A stretch of 37,709 nucleotides of DNA from Actinomycetota bacterium (GTDB lineage: Bacteria; Actinomycetota; Thermoleophilia; Solirubrobacterales; Solirubrobacteraceae), in assembly GCA_016781085.1 (NCBI GenBank), contig JADDQZ010000077.1, positions 10,752 to 48,460 on the forward strand. Direction: 5' to 3'. Shown in pieces: positions 22,514 to 31,614 of this stretch. The notes under the pieces were generated by a model. The model was not told the origin of the DNA and searched no databases. It worked only from the letters and a program-made list of their open reading frames with translations. Both the position numbers and the translations under genes were made by a program. Each line of letters opens with the position of its first letter. Position 1 is the first letter of the stretch.

Positions 22514-25318
22514 ATGAGCATAGAAAGTCAACAGGCGGGCGGCTCCACGGCAGCCCGGGTCGCCTCGCCCCCCGACTCGCACGCGCCCTTGCGACGCGAC
22601 ATCAGGGCGCTCGCAGCGTTGCTGGGACAGACCCTCGTGCGTCAAGAAGGTCCCGATCTACTCGCCCTCATCGAGCGGGTCCGTCACCTCATCCGAAACG
22701 ACCGCGAGGCGGCGGCCGAGCTGCTCGCCGGCCTCGATCCGACTGGCGCGACGCCGTTGGCGCGCGCCTTCACGACGTACTTCTATCTCGCCAACGTCGC
22801 GGAACAGGTCCATCGCGGGCGCGAGCTGACCGCCATTCGCGCCGAGCAGGGAACTTGGCTTTCACAAGCCGTCGACCGGATCGAAGCGGAGGGGCACACG
22901 CGCGAGCAGGTCCTCGCCGACCTCCGACACTTGTCGCTGCGTCCGATCTTCACCGCACATCCCACCGAAGCTTCGCGGCGCACCGTGCTGGCCAAGATGC
23001 GGCGCATCGCGTTTCTGCTGGAAGAGGGACACCGGGCGGGGTCATGGGACGGAAGCGAGGGGGACCCGGTGGCCGGGCGACGCATCGGGCTCCGCCTGGA
23101 AGAGCTCGTGGATCTCCTGTGGCAGACCGACGAACTGCGCACCGTCAAGCCCGACGTCACCGACGAGGCTCGCGCGGCGGTCTATTACTTCGACGGATTG
23201 CACCACGACGCCGTCCCGCACGTCATCGAGTCGCTCACCGAGGAGCTTGGGCGGCTCGACATCGAACTCCCGATGGACGCGCGCCCGATCGCTTTCGGTA
23301 CCTGGATCGGCGGTGACCGCGACGGCAATCCCAACGTCACGGCGCAGACGACCCTCGACGTCCTCCTGCTCCAGCACGAGCACGCCATCCGCGACGTCCT
23401 CGACCTGGTCGACGAGCTGCGCGAACACCTTTCGAGTTCCGTCCGCATCACCGAAGTCAGCGACGCGCTGCACGACTCACTTGCCGTCGATCTCGAGAAC
23501 CTGCCCGAAATCGAGTCGCGCTACCTCAGGCTCAACGCCGAAGAGCCGTGCCGGCTGAAGTTGACGTGCGTACGCCAGAAGCTGCTCAACACCCGTCAGC
23601 GGCTGATCGAGGACCGGCCGCACGAGCCGGGGCGCGACTACCTCGGCACAGCCGAGCTGCTCGGCGATCTGTCGCTGGTGCGCGAGTCGTTGCTGCAACA
23701 CCGCGGCGAGCTGATCGCCCACGGGCGACTCGAGCGGGCGATGCGCACTATCGCTTCCTTCGGAATGCATCTCGCGACCATGGACGTCCGCGAGCACGCC
23801 GACGCGCACCACCGTGCGCTGGGCCAGCTCTTCGACCGGGTCGGTGAGCTGCTGCGGCCGTACGCCGAGCTCGACCGCAACGAGCGCGAGCAACTGTTGG
23901 CGCGCGAGCTCGAGTCGCGCCGCCCGCTCGCGCCCTCGCCGCCGTCGCTCGACGACGACGGCATGCGGACGTATCACACGTTCGAAGCCATCCGCCACGC
24001 CCTCGACCGCTACGGCCCCGATGTCATCGAGTCCTACATCGTCTCGATGACCAAGGGCGCCGACGACGTCTTCGCCGCCGTGTTGCTTGCGCGCCAAGCC
24101 AACTTGGTCGACATCCACGGCGGCATGGCCCGCGTCGGGTTCGTGCCCTTGCTGGAGACCATCGAACAGCTGCGCGAAGCGGACAAGATCCTGATCGAGA
24201 TGCTCGAGCAGCCGGCATACCGGCGTCTGGTTGCTCTGCGCGGCGACGTACAGGAGGTGATGCTCGGCTATTCGGATTCAAACAAGCAGGCCGGCGTCAC
24301 CACCAGCCAGTGGGAGATCCAGCGCTGCCAGCGCCTGCTGCGAGACGTGGCCGCTCGCTATGGCGTCCGCTTGCGGCTCTTCCACGGCCGCGGCGGGACG
24401 ATCGGCCGCGGGGGCGGGCCCACGCACAGCGCGATCTTGGCCCAGCCGTGGGGAACCATGCTGGGAGAGATCAAGCTCACCGAGCAGGGCGAAGTGATCT
24501 CCGACAAGTACCTGCTGCCGTCTCTCGCGCGCGAGAACCTAGAGCTGGCCCTCGCCGCGGTGCTCGAATCGACGATCCTCCACAAGGCGTCGCGGTCTGC
24601 GCACGACGACGTGATGCGCTGGTCGCAGGCGATGGAGACGATCTCTCAAGGAGCTTTCACCCGCTACCGGGGCCTGATAGACGATCCGGATCTGCCGGCC
24701 TACTACTTCGCGTCCACTCCCGTCGCCTTGCTCTCAGAGCTCAACTTCGGCTCGCGGCCGTCCCGCCGGCCGGATTCCGGGGGAGGCCTGGAGGGGCTGC
24801 GCGCGATTCCGTGGGTTTTCGGCTGGACGCAATCACGGCAGATCGTTCCGGGCTGGTTCGGCCTTGGCAGCGGTCTCGCCGCCGCACGTGAGCAGGGATT
24901 GGGTGACGAAGAGCTACAGGAGATGCTGCGCGAGTGGCACTTCTTCGCCAACTTCCTGTCCAACGTCGCGATGACGCTGGTCAAGACCGACCTCGAGCTC
25001 GCCGGCCACTATGTGCGGACGCTGGCTGAACCGGAGCTGCACCGGGTGTTCGACACGATACGCGAGGAATACGAGCTGACCGTGTCGGAAGTGCTGCGGA
25101 TCCTGGGCGGCGACCAGTTGCTCGCCGACAATCCCGTGTTGCAGCGCACGCTCGAGATCCGCAACGCCTATCTCGCGCCGTTGCACTATCTGCAGGTGGC
25201 GCTCACCGCCCGCTTGCGCGCTGGCAGCGCCGACGGCAATGACCCCGATCCGGCACTTGTGCGGGCGCTCTTGCTGACAGTCAACGGGATCGCCGCGGGC
25301 ATGCGCAACACCGGCTGA
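22514..25318 (+). CDS. ppc: Phosphoenolpyruvate carboxylase
   Basis: The 934-residue enzyme carboxylates PEP with bicarbonate to oxaloacetate, replenishing the TCA cycle. Diagnostic sites are TAHPTEASRRT (147-157, catalytic His149), GTWIGGDRDGNPNVT, the GYSDSNKQAGVTTSQW block (about 585-600), the loop FHGRGGTIGRGGGPTHSAI (about 622-640) and FGWTQSRQIVPGWFGLGSGL. It ends in the standard GIAAGMRNTG. Length and C-terminus are intact. GGAAG nine bases upstream is the ribosome site. It immediately precedes the GntR-led CoA-transferase cluster on the same strand but likely has its own promoter. Confidence 0.97.
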   Translation: MSIESQQAGGSTAARVASPPDSHAPLRRDIRALAALLGQTLVRQEGPDLLALIERVRHLIRNDREAAAELLAGLDPTGATPLARAFTTYFYLANVAEQVHRGRELTAIRAEQGTWLSQAVDRIEAEGHTREQVLADLRHLSLRPIFTAHPTEASRRTVLAKMRRIAFLLEEGHRAGSWDGSEGDPVAGRRIGLRLEELVDLLWQTDELRTVKPDVTDEARAAVYYFDGLHHDAVPHVIESLTEELGRLDIELPMDARPIAFGTWIGGDRDGNPNVTAQTTLDVLLLQHEHAIRDVLDLVDELREHLSSSVRITEVSDALHDSLAVDLENLPEIESRYLRLNAEEPCRLKLTCVRQKLLNTRQRLIEDRPHEPGRDYLGTAELLGDLSLVRESLLQHRGELIAHGRLERAMRTIASFGMHLATMDVREHADAHHRALGQLFDRVGELLRPYAELDRNEREQLLARELESRRPLAPSPPSLDDDGMRTYHTFEAIRHALDRYGPDVIESYIVSMTKGADDVFAAVLLARQANLVDIHGGMARVGFVPLLETIEQLREADKILIEMLEQPAYRRLVALRGDVQEVMLGYSDSNKQAGVTTSQWEIQRCQRLLRDVAARYGVRLRLFHGRGGTIGRGGGPTHSAILAQPWGTMLGEIKLTEQGEVISDKYLLPSLARENLELALAAVLESTILHKASRSAHDDVMRWSQAMETISQGAFTRYRGLIDDPDLPAYYFASTPVALLSELNFGSRPSRRPDSGGGLEGLRAIPWVFGWTQSRQIVPGWFGLGSGLAAAREQGLGDEELQEMLREWHFFANFLSNVAMTLVKTDLELAGHYVRTLAEPELHRVFDTIREEYELTVSEVLRILGGDQLLADNPVLQRTLEIRNAYLAPLHYLQVALTARLRAGSADGNDPDPALVRALLLTVNGIAAGMRNTG

Positions 25319-25368
25319 CACGGACTGTTCTCCCGCGATATCGTCCCCTTGACCGAGCGAGATACCGT

Positions 25369-25387
25369 CTGGTATGTTGCATACCAG
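25369..25387. promoter_or_regulatory. Palindromic operator upstream of the GntR gene
   Basis: CTGGTATG-TTG-CATACCAG is a perfect inverted repeat with 8-base arms. FadR/FCD-type GntR regulators favour TGGT-n-ACCA operators, and this one lies 22 bases before the regulator's ATG. Autoregulation is the natural reading. Further GATACC-like half-sites occur at about 25361, 26169 and 26209; the latter two are just upstream of the ThDP enzyme gene. Confidence 0.65.
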
Positions 25388-25408
25388 GGTGGAGGTGACG
25401 GGGGTCAC

Positions 25409-26134
25409 ATGTCCGTGGCATCGCTGATGGACGACGAGGGCGTATCGCCCGCGTTGGCCAATGGCACCTTGACCGTACCTTCGCTGAGGGCCGCTACGAG
25501 CGTCTCCCAGCAGGCCTACGAGACGTTGCGCAAGTCCATCCTCGAGATGGACGTATACGACTCCGAAGCCGATCTGCGGCTCGACGAGAAGCGTCTGGCT
25601 GCTGCGCTCGGTGTGAGCAGGACTCCGGTGCGAGAGGCGCTGGCTCGGCTCGAGCACGAGGGGCTCGTGCGCATCGTCCCGCGGCGTGGCATTTACGTCG
25701 TGCGCAAGAGCAAGGCCGAGATCATCGAGATGATCCAGGTCTTGAGCGCGCTCGAAAGCCTGGCCGCGCGCCGGGTCTGCGAGCACGCGAGCGACGAGGA
25801 GATCAAGGGCCTACGGGCGCTTTTCTCCGATTTCGAGGATGGCGCGGTGCGCTCCCGTCTCAGCGAGTATTCGGTGGCCAACCTCAAGTTTCACCAGCGC
25901 ATCATCGAACTCAGCCACTCGTCCCTGTTGAAGAGCATGGCTTTTGGCCTGCTCACCCATGTCAGGGCGATCCGTGGCCACACGATCGGGGATGCCGACC
26001 GTTTCGAACGGTCGCTTTCCGATCACATTGCGATCATCAAAGCGCTCGAAGGACGCGACGTCGAGTTGGCGGAACGTCTGGTAAGAGACCACGCGCTCGG
26101 CTTGGCCGGGCATGTCGAGCGTGCACTAACGTGA
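25409..26134 (+). CDS. GntR family transcriptional regulator (FadR/FCD subfamily)
   Basis: The 241-residue repressor/activator has an N-terminal winged helix-turn-helix (about 32-96: QQAYETLRKSILEMDV, LDEKRLAAALGVSRTPVREALARLEHEGLVRIVPRRGIYV). A C-terminal all-helical FCD ligand domain follows (about 100-235), with metal-type His residues in NLKFHQRI, SDHIAIIKAL and RDHALGLAGH. ATG 25409 is chosen; it lies 22 bases after the palindrome and behind GGAGG (25391-25395), a somewhat long spacing. FCD proteins commonly bind organic acids. The neighbouring Frc suggests oxalate, formate, glyoxylate or an acyl-CoA as effector, which is inference. Confidence 0.93.
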   Translation: MSVASLMDDEGVSPALANGTLTVPSLRAATSVSQQAYETLRKSILEMDVYDSEADLRLDEKRLAAALGVSRTPVREALARLEHEGLVRIVPRRGIYVVRKSKAEIIEMIQVLSALESLAARRVCEHASDEEIKGLRALFSDFEDGAVRSRLSEYSVANLKFHQRIIELSHSSLLKSMAFGLLTHVRAIRGHTIGDADRFERSLSDHIAIIKALEGRDVELAERLVRDHALGLAGHVERALT

Positions 26135-26237
26135 CATCAGATACAAACCGCGTTGTTGTAAGACAAGCGGATACCGACAGCCCTTCCCCGCGGGCAGTGT
26201 TGCCCTTGGGATACGGGTCCGAACGAGGAGAGCCAAC

Positions 26238-27965
26238 GTGACCGCCACTGGCACCGCGGTACAAGCAGAAACCAAGTCCGGCGCCGAAGGAACCGACACC
26301 GGGACCATCTCGGGCGGGCATCTCGTCGCCAAGGCCCTCAAGGCCGAGGGCATCGATGCCATCTTCACCCTTTCGGGTGGACACATCATCGACATCTACG
26401 ACGGCTGCGTCGACGAGGGCATCAAGGTCATCGACGTTCGCCACGAGCAGGTCGCCGCACACGCGGCCGACGCCTATGCCCGTGTCACCGGCAAGCCCGG
26501 CTGCGCCGTCGTCACCGCTGGTCCTGGCACCACCGACGCCATCACCGGCATCGCCAACGCCTTCCGTGCTGAGAGCCCCTTCCTCCTGATCGGCGGACAG
26601 GGCGCGCTCAACCAGCACAAGATGGGGTCCCTCCAGGACCTGCCGCACGTCGACATCATGAAGCCGATCACCAAGTTCGCATCGAACGTGGTGACGACCG
26701 AGCGTGTCGCCGACATGTGCACGATGGCCTTCCGCGAGGCCTTCGCCGGCGCGCCGGGGCCTGTCTTCCTGGAGATCGGCCGCGACATCCTCGACGGTCA
26801 CGTACCGGCCGAGAGCGCTGTCATCCCCGAGGCCGGCAAGTACCGCTTCTCCACCAAGAGCATCGGCGACCCGGCTGACGTCGAGAAGCTCGCCGACATG
26901 CTCGTGAAGTCCGAGCGTCCTGCGGTCCTCCTCGGGACCCAGCTGTGGACCGGTCGCGGCTCACAGAAGGCGATCGACTTCGTCCGTCAGCTCAACGTGC
27001 CGGCATTCATGAACGGCTCCGCGCGCGGCACGCTGCCCCCGGGTGATCCGCATCACTTCCACCTCACCCGGCGCTACGCGTTCAACAACGCCGACCTGAT
27101 CATCATCGTCGGCACCCCGTTCGACTTCCGCATGGGCTACGGCAAGCGTCTGCCCAAGAGCGCGCAGGTCGTCCAGATCGACATGTCGTACGCGACGGTC
27201 GGCAAGAACCGCGACATCGACCTCGGCCTCGTTGGCGATCCGGGCTCGATCCTGGCCGCCGTCGCCCAGGCGACGACGGGTCGCTCAGACAACGGTGGCA
27301 AGGGCCGCGATGCGTGGCTCGAGCAGCTCCGTGGCGAGGAAAAGCGTCTCCAGGAAGAGCGCCTTCCGCGCCTGCTCAAGGACACGGCGCCGATCCATCC
27401 GCTGCGCCTCGCGCACGAGATCAACCAGGCCCTGACGGACAACACGATGTACATCTGCGACGGTGGCGACGTGGTCACCTTCGCCGGCGGCGTCGTTCAG
27501 CCCCACGGCCCCGGCATGTGGATGGATCCGGGTCCCCTGGGCACCATCGGCGTCGGCATGCCGTTCGTGCTCGGCGCCAAGCAGGCCGCTCCTGACCGCG
27601 AGATCATCGCGCTCTTCGGTGACGGTTCCTTCTCGCTGACCGGTTGGGACTTCGAGACGGCGATTCGTTACGACTTGCCGTTCATCGGCATCGTCGGCAA
27701 CAACTCGTACATGAACCAGATCCGTTACGGCCAGATCGCCAAGTACGGCGAGGAGATGGGCGACGTCGGCGTGAAGCTCGGCGACGTCAAGTACGACGAG
27801 TTCGCCAAGATGCTCGGCGGCTACGGCGAGGAAGTGCGCGAGCCCAAGGACATCCGTCCGGCCATCGAGCGGGCCCGCGAGAGCGGCAAGCCGTCCCTGA
27901 TCAACGTCTGGATCGACCCGAACGCGTTTGCGCCGGGCACGATGAACCAGACGATGTACAAGTAG
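26238..27965 (+). CDS. Thiamine diphosphate-dependent enzyme, candidate non-canonical oxalyl-CoA decarboxylase
   Basis: The 575-residue ThDP enzyme is of the acetolactate synthase/oxalyl-CoA decarboxylase/2-hydroxyacyl-CoA lyase superfamily. GTG 26238 follows GAGGAG. The cofactor-activating glutamate is Glu70 in VRHEQ (so it is not glyoxylate carboligase, which lacks it). The ThDP/Mg motif spans GDG (461-463) to NN (488-489). RYDLPFIGIVGNN and GPLGTIGVGMPF match the Oxc/HACL side. Typical Oxc signatures are missing: LQQGDYEE-like and the C-terminal ESG(R/H)I tail. It is 15 bases before frc, and in oxalate degraders frc partners oxc. Alternatives are a 2-hydroxyacyl-CoA lyase or a 2-oxoacid decarboxylase. 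Confidence 0.75.
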   Translation: MTATGTAVQAETKSGAEGTDTGTISGGHLVAKALKAEGIDAIFTLSGGHIIDIYDGCVDEGIKVIDVRHEQVAAHAADAYARVTGKPGCAVVTAGPGTTDAITGIANAFRAESPFLLIGGQGALNQHKMGSLQDLPHVDIMKPITKFASNVVTTERVADMCTMAFREAFAGAPGPVFLEIGRDILDGHVPAESAVIPEAGKYRFSTKSIGDPADVEKLADMLVKSERPAVLLGTQLWTGRGSQKAIDFVRQLNVPAFMNGSARGTLPPGDPHHFHLTRRYAFNNADLIIIVGTPFDFRMGYGKRLPKSAQVVQIDMSYATVGKNRDIDLGLVGDPGSILAAVAQATTGRSDNGGKGRDAWLEQLRGEEKRLQEERLPRLLKDTAPIHPLRLAHEINQALTDNTMYICDGGDVVTFAGGVVQPHGPGMWMDPGPLGTIGVGMPFVLGAKQAAPDREIIALFGDGSFSLTGWDFETAIRYDLPFIGIVGNNSYMNQIRYGQIAKYGEEMGDVGVKLGDVKYDEFAKMLGGYGEEVREPKDIRPAIERARESGKPSLINVWIDPNAFAPGTMNQTMYK

Positions 27966-27980
27966 GCAGGAGAACGTCTC

Positions 27981-29207
27981 ATGGTGGCCAAGGCCCTTGA
28001 GGGAATCCGCGTCGTAGACATGACGCACGTGCAGGCCGGTCCGGTCTGCACGCAGCTGCTTGCCTGGATGGGCGCAGATGTGATCAAGATCGAGCAGCCG
28101 GGCAAGGGTGACGTCACCCGCAGCCAGCTGCGCGACGTCCCGGACGTCGACTCGCTCTACTTCACGATGCTCAACTCGAACAAGCGCAGCCTCGAGCTCA
28201 ACATGAAGGCCGAAGAAGACAAGAAGGTCTTCGAAAACCTTCTGCGCTCGTCGGACGTCCTGGTCGAGAATTTCGGCCCGGGCGTCCTGGACCGGATGGG
28301 CTACACGTGGGAGCGGGTCCAGGAGATCAACCCCCGGCTGATCTTCGCGTCCCTCAAGGGCTTCGGCCCCGGACCGCTGCAGGACGCCAAGGCCTACGAG
28401 AACATCGCGCAGGCCACAGGCGGCGGCATGAGCACGACCGGCTTCCCGGATGGGCCCCCGGTCGTGGCCGGCGCTCAGATCGGTGACTCCGGCAACGCGG
28501 TGCACTTGTTCGGCGCGATCTGCGCGGCGCTCTTCCAGCGCACGCACACCAATCGCGGTCAGCGGGTGCAGATCTCCATGCGCGGCGGCATCCTCAACCT
28601 CTGCCGCGTGAAGATCCGCGATCATCAGCGACTCGAGCACGGACCGCTCAACGAGTACCCGCAGGACGAGTTCGGCGACTTCACCCCCCGGGCGGGCAAC
28701 GCCTCGGGCGGTGGGCAGCCGGGCTGGTGCCTCAAGACGGCGGGCGGCGGCGAAAACGATTACCTGTACCTGGTCATCCAGCCGCAGGTGTGGAAGCCGC
28801 TCTGCAAGACAATCGGCCGTGAGGAGCTCATCGAGGATCCGGAGTACGCCACGCCGGAAGCCCGTCTCCCTCATCTCGTGGAGATCTTCGCGATGATCGA
28901 GGAGTGGACGCAGACCAGAAGCAAGTGGGACGCGTTCAAGGAGCTCAACGAGGCCGGCGTGCCTTGCGGGCCGGTCTACAGCACCAAGGACATCGTCGAA
29001 GACGAAGGCCTTTGGAACGAAGGCATGCTGGCCAAGGTCGATCACCCCGAGCGGGGCGAGTACACCACGGTCGGCTGTCCTTTCACGCTCTCCGACACCC
29101 CGGTGGAGATCACGCGGTCGCCGCTGCTCGGCGAGCACAACGAGGAGATCCGCGCCGAGCTGGCCGGCAAGTCCTCGGAGCTCGAGACAGCCAACACCGC
29201 TGGCTAG
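27981..29207 (+). CDS. frc: Formyl-CoA:oxalate CoA-transferase
   Basis: The 408-residue family III CoA-transferase moves CoA from formyl-CoA (or another acyl-CoA) to oxalate. From memory it tracks the Oxalobacter Frc closely: [11 protein letters not shown] (15-25), [18 protein letters not shown] (56-73), [16 protein letters not shown] (95-110), the catalytic Asp169 in GDSGNAVH at the same number as in Oxalobacter, GGGQPGW (243-249) and [11 protein letters not shown]. It starts at ATG 27981 behind GGAG. It is 15 bases after the ThDP enzyme. A long intergenic region with two hairpins follows. Related transferases with other acids cannot be excluded, but Frc is the best match. Confidence 0.9.
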   Translation: MVAKALEGIRVVDMTHVQAGPVCTQLLAWMGADVIKIEQPGKGDVTRSQLRDVPDVDSLYFTMLNSNKRSLELNMKAEEDKKVFENLLRSSDVLVENFGPGVLDRMGYTWERVQEINPRLIFASLKGFGPGPLQDAKAYENIAQATGGGMSTTGFPDGPPVVAGAQIGDSGNAVHLFGAICAALFQRTHTNRGQRVQISMRGGILNLCRVKIRDHQRLEHGPLNEYPQDEFGDFTPRAGNASGGGQPGWCLKTAGGGENDYLYLVIQPQVWKPLCKTIGREELIEDPEYATPEARLPHLVEIFAMIEEWTQTRSKWDAFKELNEAGVPCGPVYSTKDIVEDEGLWNEGMLAKVDHPERGEYTTVGCPFTLSDTPVEITRSPLLGEHNEEIRAELAGKSSELETANTAG

Positions 29208-29223
29208 AGCGCGACAAGAAGTT

Positions 29224-29283
29224 GCGGCGCCGCGCAAGCGGCGCCGCCGACGTTTCAACGGCGCCGCTTCTGCGGCGCCGTTG
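29224..29283 (+). other. Twin perfect hairpins between frc and the acyl-CoA synthetase gene
   Basis: First stem: GCGGCGCCGC-GCAA-GCGGCGCCGC (29224-29247, 10-bp arms, each arm itself palindromic). Second: CAACGGCGCCGC-TTCT-GCGGCGCCGTTG (29256-29283, 12-bp arms). Both have tetraloops, one of them GCAA of the GNRA class. No T-run follows. They could be a partial terminator, an RNase barrier that raises frc mRNA stability, or an attenuator. The shared GCGGCGCCGC core lets the arms also pair with each other. Confidence 0.75.
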
Positions 29284-29325
29284 GCGCGTTCTCAATTACG
29301 CAAGACGAGAGGAAGAAGCGACCAC

Positions 29326-29361
29326 ATGAAGTCGTTGTTTGGGAGTGCCGCGCATGAGTGA
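29326..29361 (+). CDS. Possible 11-residue leader peptide
   Basis: ATG 29326 opens MKSLFGSAAHE and stops at TGA 29359-29361, overlapping the next gene's ATG at 29354. A purine-rich GAGAGGAAG (29307-29315) lies upstream. The arrangement (hairpins, short ORF with its own ribosome site, overlap with the main start) suggests translational coupling or attenuation. The short length means chance occurrence is possible. Confidence 0.35.
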   Translation: MKSLFGSAAHE

Positions 29362-31507
29362 CGCAAAGACCACAGTCCGCGAAGTCCTCGACGCCGTCAA
29401 GGCTGACGGCCGTGACGCGCTGTCCGCGCCCGAGGCGAAGATCGTCGCCGACGCCTACGGCATCCCCGTCCCCCAAGAAGGGCTCGCCACTTCGGCTGAA
29501 GAGGCCGCCCAGCTGGCCAGCGGGATGGGTTATCCCGTCGTGCTGAAGATTGTGTCTCCGGACATCCTTCACAAGACCGAAGCCAAGGGCGTGCTTGTCG
29601 GCATCGATTCCGACGAGGCCGCTTCCAAGGGCTTTGACACGATCGTCGCCAACGCCAAGAACTACAAGTCCGACGCCGACATCACCGGCGTTCAGGTCCA
29701 GCAGATGTTGCCTTCGGGCGCGGTCGAAGTGCTGATCGGCGCCGTGACGGACCCGTCCTTCGGCAAGATCATGACCTTCGGTCTTGGCGGCGTGCTGGTC
29801 GAGATCCTCCGTGACGTGACCTTCCGACTCGCGCCGACTTCCAAGGAAGACGCGCGCAAGATGCTCGACTCGATCAAGACGTCGGAAGTCCTGCACGGCG
29901 TGCGTGGCGGTGAGGGCGTCGACCTCGACGCGCTCGTCAACATCATCGTCAACGTCTCGAACCTGATCACCGACTTCCCGGAGATCTCCGAAGTCGACTT
30001 GAACCCCACGCTGGCGACGCCTCAGGGCGCCACCGCCGTGGACGCGCGGTTCATCGTCGACTTCGAGGCGCTCAACGCTCCGAAGCCGGCTAAGCACTCT
30101 CAGGAAGACATCCTGAAGACGATGAACCGGATGATGCACCCCAAGGCCGTCGCGGTCATCGGTGCGTCGAACGAGCAGGGAAAGCTCGGCAACTCGGTCA
30201 TGCGCAACTTGATCGACGGCGGGTTCCCGGGCGACATCTACCCGGTCAACCCCAAGGCCGACGAGGTCACGGGCAAGAAGGCGTACAACAAGATCGCCGA
30301 CCTGCCCGACGGCATCGACGTCGCGATCTTCGTCATTCCGGCGAAGTTCGTGGTCCAGGCCATCGCCGAGATCGGCCAGAAGGGAATCCCCGCGGCCGTA
30401 TTGATCCCGTCCGGCTTTGCCGAGACGGGCGAGACTGAGCTGCAACTAGAGCTTCAGCGTGTCGCGCTCGAGAACAACGTGCGCTTCATCGGCCCGAACA
30501 TCTACGGCTTCTACTACACGCCTGAGCAGCTCTGCGCGACGTTCTGCACGCCTTACGACGTCAAGGGCTCGGTCGCCCTGGCCTCGCAGTCGGGCGGCAT
30601 CGGCATGGGCATCCTCGGGTTCGCTCGTTCGACGAAGCTCGGCGTGTCGGCGATCGTCGGTCTCGGCAACAAGGCCGACATGGACGAGGACGATCTCCTG
30701 ACCTTCTTCGAGCAGGACGAGGCGACCAACGCAATCGCCCTCCACATGGAGGACCTCAAGGACGGTCGTGCCTTCGTAGAAGTCGCCCAGCGCGTCTCCA
30801 AGAAGAAGCCGATCCTCGTCTTGAAGGCCGGCGCTACTCCCGCCGGCGCCGGCGCGGCGGCGTCGCACACCGCCGCTCTGGCCGGTGACGACAAGGTCTA
30901 CGACGACATCCTGCGCGAGGCGGGCGTCGTGCGTGCCCGCGGCCTCCAGGAGCTGCTGAACTTCGCTCGCGCGGTGCCGGTTCTGCCGACGCCCCAGGGC
31001 GAGAACGTCATCATCATCACCGGTGCCGGTGGCTCCGGCGTCCTTTTGTCGGACGCCTGCTACATGAACGGCCTGGACCTGATGGAGATCCCGGAGGACC
31101 TCGACAAGAAGTTCTTCGAGTACATCCCGCCGTTCGGTGCCGCTGGCAACCCCATCGACATCACGGGCGGCGAGCCGCCCTCGACCTATCGCAACACCGT
31201 CGCGCTGGGTCTCGAGGATGACCGCATCCATTCCATTGTGCTGGGTTACTGGCACACGATCGTGACGCCTCCGATGACCTTCGCCAAGGTCGTTTCCGAG
31301 GTCGTCGCCGAGTACAAGGCCAAGGGCATCGAGAAGCCGATCGTGGCTTCCCTGGCGGGTGACGTCGAGGTCGAAGAGGCCTCGGAATACCTATTCCAGA
31401 ACGGCGTCCCGGCTTACCCGTACACCACGGAAACACCGGTCGAAGTGCTCGGTGCGAAGTATCGCTGGGCGCGGGCAGCCGGATTGCTTGACGGCAAGTC
31501 CGCCTGA
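29354..31507 (+). CDS. ADP-forming acyl-CoA synthetase, fused beta-alpha subunits
   Basis: The 717-residue ligase interconverts acyl-CoA + ADP + Pi with acid + CoA + ATP. The N-terminal ATP-grasp (beta) part spans about 15-245, with VVLKIVSPDILHKTEAKGV (a phosphate-shuttling His region) and LGGVLVEILRDV. The CoA-binding Rossmann domain starts near 275 (KAVAVIGASNEQGKLGNSVM). The ligase domain follows with the phospho-histidine in AAASHTAALAGDD. Domain order beta-alpha is opposite to the more usual alpha-beta fusions. ATG 29354 is preferred to TTG 29339 because GGGAG lies at 29341-29345. Given frc upstream and sucCD downstream, formyl-, oxalyl- or acetyl-CoA are candidate substrates. Confidence 0.88.
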   Translation: MSDAKTTVREVLDAVKADGRDALSAPEAKIVADAYGIPVPQEGLATSAEEAAQLASGMGYPVVLKIVSPDILHKTEAKGVLVGIDSDEAASKGFDTIVANAKNYKSDADITGVQVQQMLPSGAVEVLIGAVTDPSFGKIMTFGLGGVLVEILRDVTFRLAPTSKEDARKMLDSIKTSEVLHGVRGGEGVDLDALVNIIVNVSNLITDFPEISEVDLNPTLATPQGATAVDARFIVDFEALNAPKPAKHSQEDILKTMNRMMHPKAVAVIGASNEQGKLGNSVMRNLIDGGFPGDIYPVNPKADEVTGKKAYNKIADLPDGIDVAIFVIPAKFVVQAIAEIGQKGIPAAVLIPSGFAETGETELQLELQRVALENNVRFIGPNIYGFYYTPEQLCATFCTPYDVKGSVALASQSGGIGMGILGFARSTKLGVSAIVGLGNKADMDEDDLLTFFEQDEATNAIALHMEDLKDGRAFVEVAQRVSKKKPILVLKAGATPAGAGAAASHTAALAGDDKVYDDILREAGVVRARGLQELLNFARAVPVLPTPQGENVIIITGAGGSGVLLSDACYMNGLDLMEIPEDLDKKFFEYIPPFGAAGNPIDITGGEPPSTYRNTVALGLEDDRIHSIVLGYWHTIVTPPMTFAKVVSEVVAEYKAKGIEKPIVASLAGDVEVEEASEYLFQNGVPAYPYTTETPVEVLGAKYRWARAAGLLDGKSA

Positions 31508-31543
31508 TCCTGTAACGTTCAGGTAAGCAAGACCTAAAGGGGA

Positions 31544-31614
31544 GGCGCACCCGGCCTGGGAGCGTCGTTCGGAAGGGCCGCCAGGCCGTTCCGGAAGACG
31601 CGGCCGGGTGCGCC
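31544..31614 (+). other. Multi-segment RNA hairpin upstream of the Nramp-like gene
   Basis: Nested stems fold into one 71-base structure. The outer arms GGCGCACCCGGCC (31544-31556) and GGCCGGGTGCGCC (31602-31614) match perfectly over 13 bases. GCGTC (31562-31566) pairs with GACGC (31597-31601). CGGAA (31570-31574) pairs with TTCCG (31589-31593). GGCC (31576-31579) pairs with GGCC (31584-31587) around a GCCA loop. It lies between the synthetase stop (31507) and the transporter start (31650). It could terminate, attenuate or act as a ligand-sensing leader. It does not match a riboswitch class I can recall. Confidence 0.7.

Noticed and set aside
26238-27965. Glyoxylate carboligase (Gcl)
   Set aside because: Gcl lacks the cofactor-activating glutamate; here Glu70 is present in VRHEQ.
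27285-29258. 657-codon minus-strand open frame opposite the ThDP and frc genes
   Set aside because: It mirrors two clearly conserved plus-strand genes. High GC keeps antisense frames open. Its sequence is Arg/Asp/Val-rich without family motifs.
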